Shown here: positions 5,952 through 10,258 of the stretch, one piece after another
Layout of the letters: the number at the start of each line of letters is the position of its first letter
Numbering within the stretch: position 1 is the stretch's first letter
From: Alphaproteobacteria bacterium
GTDB taxonomy: Bacteria > Pseudomonadota > Alphaproteobacteria > RF32 > UBA3637
Length of the DNA stretch: 10,258 nucleotides
Assembly: GCA_017414845.1 (NCBI GenBank)
Contig: JAFQJY010000054.1
Location: 1-10,258 of the forward strand
Reading direction: 5' to 3'
Made by a program: the position numbers and the translations under genes
Notes under the pieces: model-generated
Seen by the model: only the letters and a program-made list of their open reading frames with translations
What the model was told of the DNA's origin: nothing
The model's database searches: none

Positions 5952-6509
5952 TTAAAACTTGACCTTAGGTGCAACAGAGGCTTGCTTTCTTTCGGCTTCC
6001 GTCATTTTAAAGAATTGTTCTGCTTGAATATGAAAAGCACCGGCGATGATGTTACTCGGGAAAGTTTCAACTTTTGTGTTCAGACTTAAAACCGTTGTAT
6101 TATAAAATTGTCTGGATGCTTGAATTTTATTTTCCGTATCTGCCAATTCCCTTTGAAGTTCCAAAAAGTTTTCGTTGGATTTTAAATCAGGATATCCTTC
6201 ACTGACGGCAAAGAGCGTTTTCAGTGTTCCGGTCAGGACATTTTCTGCCTTTTCTTTTTCTTTTCTGGAACCGTTTGCAGAAACAGCGATGTTTCGGGCT
6301 GTAATAACGGCTTCCAAGGTCGCCTTTTCATGTGAGGCATAGCCTTTAACAACTTCAATCAAATTCGGAATTAAATCGTAACGGCGATTGAGTTGTGTTT
6401 CAACAGTACTCCAAGCCTCACGAACACGCTGACGCAGTGTAACGAGTTTATTATACAAAACAACAGGATAAATAAAACACAAAACTAAAACGATAATAAA
6501 TACATACAT
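5952..6509 (-). CDS. lemA: LemA family membrane-anchored protein
   Basis: A 185-residue protein with one N-terminal membrane segment (about 2-20) followed by a long helical domain. Family landmarks are QLNRRYDLIPNLIEVVKGYASHEKATLEAVITAR, YPDLKSNENFLELQRELADTENKI, and SRQFYNTTVLSLNTK. No enzymatic function is established for LemA. It is often encoded beside HtpX or other membrane proteins, and a scaffold or partner role for the adjacent protease is inferred. The start at 6509 is preferred over the upstream in-frame ATG at 6548 because AAGGAG lies six bases before it, the hydrophobic anchor begins there, and the longer version would start at or upstream of the predicted transcription start. It is the first gene of a two-gene operon. 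Confidence 0.92.
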   Translation of the reverse strand: MYVFIIVLVLCFIYPVVLYNKLVTLRQRVREAWSTVETQLNRRYDLIPNLIEVVKGYASHEKATLEAVITARNIAVSANGSRKEKEKAENVLTGTLKTLFAVSEGYPDLKSNENFLELQRELADTENKIQASRQFYNTTVLSLNTKVETFPSNIIAGAFHIQAEQFFKMTEAERKQASVAPKVKF

Positions 6510-6537
6510 AACAGTCTCCTTATAAACGAATAATGAA

Positions 6538-6567
6538 AGTATAAACAATAATGTAATATGCTGTCAA
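6538..6567 (-). promoter_or_regulatory. sigma70-type promoter of lemA-htpX
   Basis: On the minus strand, a perfect TTGACA (6567-6562) and TATACT (6543-6538) are 18 bases apart. The -35 begins only two or three bases after the T-run of the upstream gene's terminator, so the pair is insulated and separately transcribed. AAGGAG before the lemA ATG lies within the short leader. Confidence 0.75.
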
Positions 6568-6569
6568 TA

Positions 6570-6604
6570 AAAAAGTCCTGCCATTTAACAGGCAGGACTT
6601 TTTT
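6570..6604 (-). terminator. rho-independent terminator after the MFS-PlsC-acyl-ACP synthetase gene
   Basis: On the minus strand GTCCTGCC, an 8-base loop and GGCAGGAC are followed by TTTTT, starting right at the TAG stop (6607-6605). A run of A before the stem could let it also work in the opposite direction, but no plus-strand gene ends here. Confidence 0.92.
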
Positions 6605-9600
6605 CTAAGCCGTTTCTTTCAGTGCCATTTCTTTGGCTGTCACATAGTCAAACTTACCTGTACCGAGAAGTGGCGGATTATCCGTTACAATAATGGTTTT
6701 CGGAATGGAAAGTTCGGTCATTCCCGCATTTTTAAACACCTCAATCATTTTTTCTTTTGTGATGTTTTTATCATTTGTAATCAAGACAAGTTGTTCGCCT
6801 TTTTTCGCATCAGGAATACTGACAACACCCAAAAGAGCCTCTTTCCAGGCTTTACGAATTGTTTCTTCAACAGCAAGGAGAGAAACCATTTCGCCACCGA
6901 TTTTGGCAAAACGTTTGGAACGCCCTTTGATGAAAATATAACCTTCTTCATCAATATGAACGATGTCACCGGTTTCATACCAACCGTTTTTAGGCGGTTG
7001 TAAAACACCGGGTTTATCATGTTTCATATATCCCATCATAATATTCGGTCCTTTAACAACTAATTCTGCCCCGTCTTTGATGCCGGGAACGGGTTTCAGT
7101 TTAGTTGTCATGCTCGTTAAAATACGGCCGACAGAACCGTTTCTGGCATGAAGGAACGTATTCAGACTTAAAATCGGAGCACACTCGGTGGCACCGTATC
7201 CTTCTATAATCCGAATACCAAATCGTTCTGCCCAAACACGTCTTGTTTCGTCACGCAGTTTTTCGGCACCTGCCGCAACAATACGTAATGTATTAAAGTC
7301 ATAGACGTTGGCACATTTGGCATAAGCCGTCAAGAAAGTGTCCGTTGAAAAGAGAATGGTCGCTTTTGCAGAACTGCATAATTCCGGAATAATTCGGTAG
7401 TGTAAAGGTGTCGGATAGAAAAAGGCTTTCATACCCGTAATCAACGGGATAACAATTCCTCCCGTAAAGCCGAAAGAGTGAAACAGGGGAAGACAAACAA
7501 ACATAACATCTTTCGGTCCGATATCAATTCGGGATAATACCTGAGCCGTGTTGGAGATGACGTTTTTGTGTGAAAGTAAAACGGCTTTCGGGAGTCCTTC
7601 TGAACCGGATGTAAATAAAATAACGGCCGTATCGTCAGGGTTGACATTCGGGGCTGTTTTTCTATACGTTTTCATCGGATTAAAGGATGCTTTAACGGCA
7701 AAAATTTTGTCTTTAAGCGTCAGTGTTTTGGCTAAGTCTTCAAGATATAAAACTTTAATCTTGTTTTTTCCCAATGCTTCAATCAACGGTTCCAGTTTTG
7801 CCAATGTAACAGCCTTACGTGCCGTCACAACGGTTTTTAATCCGACCGTTTTACAGGTAGATACAACAGATTTTACACCGGATGTAAAATTGATCATCGT
7901 CGGCGTTTTACCATAAGCAAACAGACCTAAAATAGACAGAGCACACATATTGGATGTCGGAAGCATAAGACCGACTTGCTTTTGCCCTTTTGTTGCCCGA
8001 TTGATGATGGCACCAAGAGCAAAGGCGCGCATAAAAATGGCTTTAAATTTCATGGGTTTTCTTTGCGCATCTTCCCATATCAATTTGTTTCTGCCAACCG
8101 TTTTCATCGCACGAACAGATGCTTCAAAAACGGTTTGATTCGTATTATAAGTTTCAAAAGCCATATCAGAGAGAATGTCATAAAGTTGACTGGCAATTTG
8201 TTCACGAACTTCACGGAAAACCTGTCCTTTTTTGAGTTTGAATTTAACGGGAGGCAAAACCTTCATTTCAATATCGGGATGCCATTCGGTATAAGTTTTA
8301 TATTTGACACGGGATAAAACAGTATGACTGGATCCTTTTAATTGTATCGGCAGGATGGAGGCACCGGCTTTCTGAGCCATGAGAGCAGGAGCTTCATATA
8401 TCTGCATTCTGGTATTGCCGTCTTGAATAAGTCCCTCCGGAAAAATCATACAAAGTTTGTTTTTATTGAGTTCTTTAACCTTGGCACGAACAGAAGACGG
8501 ACTGTTCGGATTGAGCGGTTTTATATCTATTAAATTGCAACAGAACCGAACCCACCATTTTTTTGCTAAATATTCCGGAACGGAAAAAGTAATTTGTTTG
8601 TCAATAAAGGCAGAAATAATCATGGCATCCAAATAGGACGTATGATTGGCAATAATCAGGGCTTTTTTACCTGCCTTTCCTACGTTTTCAAGTCCTTTGA
8701 CATCAATATTGAAAAAGAAAGTCAGAACTTTTTTCATCATTTTCCTGCGTTTTTCAGGTGGTATCATCTGTGCCGTATAAATAGCAAAGAAAAGATTGAC
8801 AACGGCAAGACCTAGGAAAACGAACAGGATAGAAATCTGTAAAATTTTAAGCGCCATGACAACGGCAACCGTTCCCATAACGGCAAGAGAACATACAACC
8901 GTCGTAAAGCCGAGGACACGTCCTAAAACAGCATTCGGCGTGTGCTTTTGAAGCAGAGGATAGAACGGAATGATAAAACAGGCTGCAAGCATTCCCATAG
9001 CAAAAGCATCAAAAGCAATTTGCCATGCGTGAAAACCGAGAGAGAAAAAAGCATCACATGTTTCTACGGGCGTTTTTGCACCGAGCAAGAAAGACGCAAC
9101 CGTAAAATCTATGAAAAACACAGACATCAAAACGGCGCTGACGGGTGCTAAACTCTTCCAGCCTTTTTTATTGCAGAGCCATACGGAAAGGATAGAACCG
9201 ACGACATAGCCGACAGAAAAAATAATCGTCAGGAACAACAAAACGTTTTTGCCGGAATGAAGAACCTCTTCCGCATAATCAGACGCAAAAAGAACCAGTA
9301 CGCTTCCGAGTATCCAATACCAGGCAATAGATGAGATGTAAAAGGTTAAATCTTTTCTTTCATCAACAAGAACAGCCATTTTAAGAAGAGAACGGGGCCA
9401 TCTGAACAATTTGACGGTTGTATCTGCCGGTTTATCAGGCGTAATCAGTTGTGTGTTTAAATATCCCGCAATGGAAAAAACGAGTAAAGAGAGCGCTAAA
9501 ACCTGAAGAGATATTATTTCGGGAACCCAAAAGAGAAACGCAAGACTTGTCAATGCCGTCATAAAAAAAGTAGATCCTTTTAAAACAGCGTTGGCACCCA

Positions 9601-10006
9601 AGAGTTCTTTTTCCGAAACAAGTTCAGGCGTTATGGCGTATTTAATAACACGATCAAATGCCGTACATGCGCCCATCAACGTAAGGGCACCGAGCATCAT
9701 CAAACGGCTCTCAAAATAAGCAGATGCCATTGCTAAAACCGTTACGGCAATTTCAAATAACTTTAACCGACGGATAACAAATGTTCTGCCGAATTTATCA
9801 GCGAAAGGACCTGAAAATGCCGCCATAATAAGAAAGGCACCTCCGTAAAGGCAGAAAGCGACAATGAGCCAGTAAAGGCTCCCTCCGGTAATGTGATAGG
9901 CTGTTAAAAAAACAAAAATATTCCGAATCAAATTGTCGTTTAAACTCTCAAAAATGTGAGAACCCAACAGAGGCATAAAACGAGCATTTTTTAAGGTTTT
10001 AATCAT
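6605..10006 (-). CDS. trifunctional phospholipid-repair protein: LplT-like MFS + PlsC acyltransferase + acyl-ACP synthetase (Aas)
   Basis: A 1133-residue protein with three domains in order. Residues 1 to about 415 are a 12-segment MFS transporter like LplT, including DKFGR (70-74) in the conserved loop. About 430-625 is a PlsC-type acyltransferase with NHTSYLD (454-460; catalytic H455 and D460) and FPEG (522-525). About 640-1133 is an AMP-forming acyl-activating enzyme with LFTSGSEGLPK (797-807), GYGATECAP (936-944), ETGD (1011-1014), KGRSKRFAKIGGE (1027-1039) and the late lysine K1118 in GTGKFD. In E. coli LplT and Aas are separate proteins: LplT flips lysophospholipid inward and Aas re-acylates it using ACP-bound fatty acid. 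Here both jobs are on one chain in the inner membrane. All catalytic motifs are intact. The ATG at 10006 has AAGGA 8 bases upstream. It is transcribed alone, ending at a terminator. Confidence 0.92.
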   Translation of the reverse strand: MIKTLKNARFMPLLGSHIFESLNDNLIRNIFVFLTAYHITGGSLYWLIVAFCLYGGAFLIMAAFSGPFADKFGRTFVIRRLKLFEIAVTVLAMASAYFESRLMMLGALTLMGACTAFDRVIKYAITPELVSEKELLGANAVLKGSTFFMTALTSLAFLFWVPEIISLQVLALSLLVFSIAGYLNTQLITPDKPADTTVKLFRWPRSLLKMAVLVDERKDLTFYISSIAWYWILGSVLVLFASDYAEEVLHSGKNVLLFLTIIFSVGYVVGSILSVWLCNKKGWKSLAPVSAVLMSVFFIDFTVASFLLGAKTPVETCDAFFSLGFHAWQIAFDAFAMGMLAACFIIPFYPLLQKHTPNAVLGRVLGFTTVVCSLAVMGTVAVVMALKILQISILFVFLGLAVVNLFFAIYTAQMIPPEKRRKMMKKVLTFFFNIDVKGLENVGKAGKKALIIANHTSYLDAMIISAFIDKQITFSVPEYLAKKWWVRFCCNLIDIKPLNPNSPSSVRAKVKELNKNKLCMIFPEGLIQDGNTRMQIYEAPALMAQKAGASILPIQLKGSSHTVLSRVKYKTYTEWHPDIEMKVLPPVKFKLKKGQVFREVREQIASQLYDILSDMAFETYNTNQTVFEASVRAMKTVGRNKLIWEDAQRKPMKFKAIFMRAFALGAIINRATKGQKQVGLMLPTSNMCALSILGLFAYGKTPTMINFTSGVKSVVSTCKTVGLKTVVTARKAVTLAKLEPLIEALGKNKIKVLYLEDLAKTLTLKDKIFAVKASFNPMKTYRKTAPNVNPDDTAVILFTSGSEGLPKAVLLSHKNVISNTAQVLSRIDIGPKDVMFVCLPLFHSFGFTGGIVIPLITGMKAFFYPTPLHYRIIPELCSSAKATILFSTDTFLTAYAKCANVYDFNTLRIVAAGAEKLRDETRRVWAERFGIRIIEGYGATECAPILSLNTFLHARNGSVGRILTSMTTKLKPVPGIKDGAELVVKGPNIMMGYMKHDKPGVLQPPKNGWYETGDIVHIDEEGYIFIKGRSKRFAKIGGEMVSLLAVEETIRKAWKEALLGVVSIPDAKKGEQLVLITNDKNITKEKMIEVFKNAGMTELSIPKTIIVTDNPPLLGTGKFDYVTAKEMALKETA

Positions 10007-10040
10007 GTTATTTTCCTTTCTGAATAATCAAAGTTGCTTT

Positions 10041-10049
10041 TTTATAGCA
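10041..10049 (-). promoter_or_regulatory. candidate extended -10 promoter of the phospholipid-repair gene
   Basis: On the minus strand TGCTATAAA (10049-10041) is an extended -10 (TGnTATAAA). The -35 region is only T-rich. It would give a leader of roughly 28 bases before the ATG at 10006, containing AAAGGA. Confidence 0.45.
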
Positions 10050-10106
10050 TATAATGGTAGATAAAAACAGAGCCGAAAAATAATTTCACAAAAGTGTCAG
10101 ATTTCA

Positions 10107-10124
10107 ATCAAATTTCGGTTTGAT
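10107..10124. repeat. inverted repeat ATCAAA-N6-TTTGAT upstream of the phospholipid-repair gene
   Basis: Perfect 6-base arms with a 6-base spacer, about 60 bases upstream of the candidate -10, in the 159-base gap between two minus-strand genes. The size and symmetry suit a dimeric regulator's operator, but it is AT-rich and may be chance. Apart from this and the candidate -10, the gap 10007-10165 shows nothing else I can support. Confidence 0.3.
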
Positions 10125-10165
10125 ACAAGGAAATACATTCATAAAACGAATGAAAAAATACGGTG

Positions 10166-10258
10166 TTATTTCCGATGGGGTTGATAGACTGTTTTTCCAC
10201 TTTGAATATAATCGGAAAGGACTTGTTCGCCGGCTTTGGTTTCTATCTGTCCGTAGAC
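10166..10258 (-). CDS. C-terminal end of an unidentified protein (partial)
   Basis: The minus strand is open from the window edge to TAA at 10168-10166, giving the last 30 residues of a protein that begins outside the window. The tail reads VYGQIETKAGEQVLSDYIQ, then SGKTVYQPHRK, and is hydrophilic and basic at the end. I do not recognise the family. It lies on the same strand as the phospholipid-repair gene, 159 bases ahead of its start, without a convincing terminator in between, so some read-through is possible. Coding status rests on the open frame and protein-like composition only. Confidence 0.5.
   Translation of the reverse strand, partial: VYGQIETKAGEQVLSDYIQSGKTVYQPHRK

Noticed and set aside
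6510..6548. Longer lemA start at ATG 6548
   Set aside because: It would start at or upstream of the predicted transcription start, and a strong AAGGAG serves the ATG at 6509 instead.
7548..8317. Plus-strand open frames of 122 and 113 codons inside the large minus-strand gene
   Set aside because: They are antisense to a gene whose catalytic motifs are intact throughout. The products have no recognisable motifs, and no promoter or ribosome binding site stands out.
10136..10152. CATTC-N7-GAATG hairpin as a terminator for the partial minus-strand gene
   Set aside because: The stem is only five base pairs and no T-run follows it on the minus strand; the T-run lies before it.
1..10258. Mobile element, prophage, CRISPR or toxin-antitoxin/defence island
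   Set aside because: No transposase, integrase, long terminal repeats, regular spaced repeats or toxin-antitoxin pairs are visible. The genes are chromosomal house-keeping types with uniform base composition.

Overview
The window looks like ordinary chromosome from a low-GC (about 40% by eye) Gram-negative bacterium, most likely an alphaproteobacterium. This placement is an inference from three genes: an Rsm22-family ribosome-associated methyltransferase of the bacterial/mitochondrial type, a ferritin-like/VIT1 fusion of the MbfA type, and a single-chain LplT-like + PlsC + acyl-ACP synthetase protein. TGA is used as a normal stop. I see no tRNA, rRNA, insertion sequence, phage gene or CRISPR array.

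Layout. Positions 1-93 hold the cysteine-rich end of a gene that begins outside the window. Next is a tightly packed plus-strand operon (184-3307): a methylguanine methyltransferase-like protein, a histidine phosphatase, a Maf nucleotide pyrophosphatase, a uridine-kinase-like P-loop kinase and a ferritin-VIT1 iron transporter. It closes with a bidirectional hairpin terminator (3306-3336). On the minus strand, facing it, are a 59-residue orphan gene with its own strong promoter (3335-3514) and the Rsm22-family gene (3593-4552). Divergent from Rsm22 is a short plus-strand HTH gene (4657-5010) that resembles only the front end of a WYL-type regulator. Its stop codon directly abuts the stop codon of the convergent htpX-like gene.

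The rest is minus strand. A lemA-htpX pair (6509 down to 5011) has its own promoter just downstream of the terminator of a 1133-codon gene (10006 down to 6605). That gene fuses a lysophospholipid flippase-like MFS domain, a PlsC acyltransferase and an acyl-ACP synthetase, enough to take up and re-acylate lysophospholipids in one polypeptide. The final 93 bases are the end of another minus-strand gene that I do not recognise.

The themes are house-keeping: nucleotide-pool and DNA alkylation maintenance, iron handling, ribosome assembly, membrane protein quality control and phospholipid repair. I did not find a convincing new multi-gene system. The items most worth a second look are the 59-residue orphan with palindromes in its promoter, the shortened WYL-like regulator, the conserved Fe-S cysteine set in Rsm22, and the fused phospholipid-repair protein.
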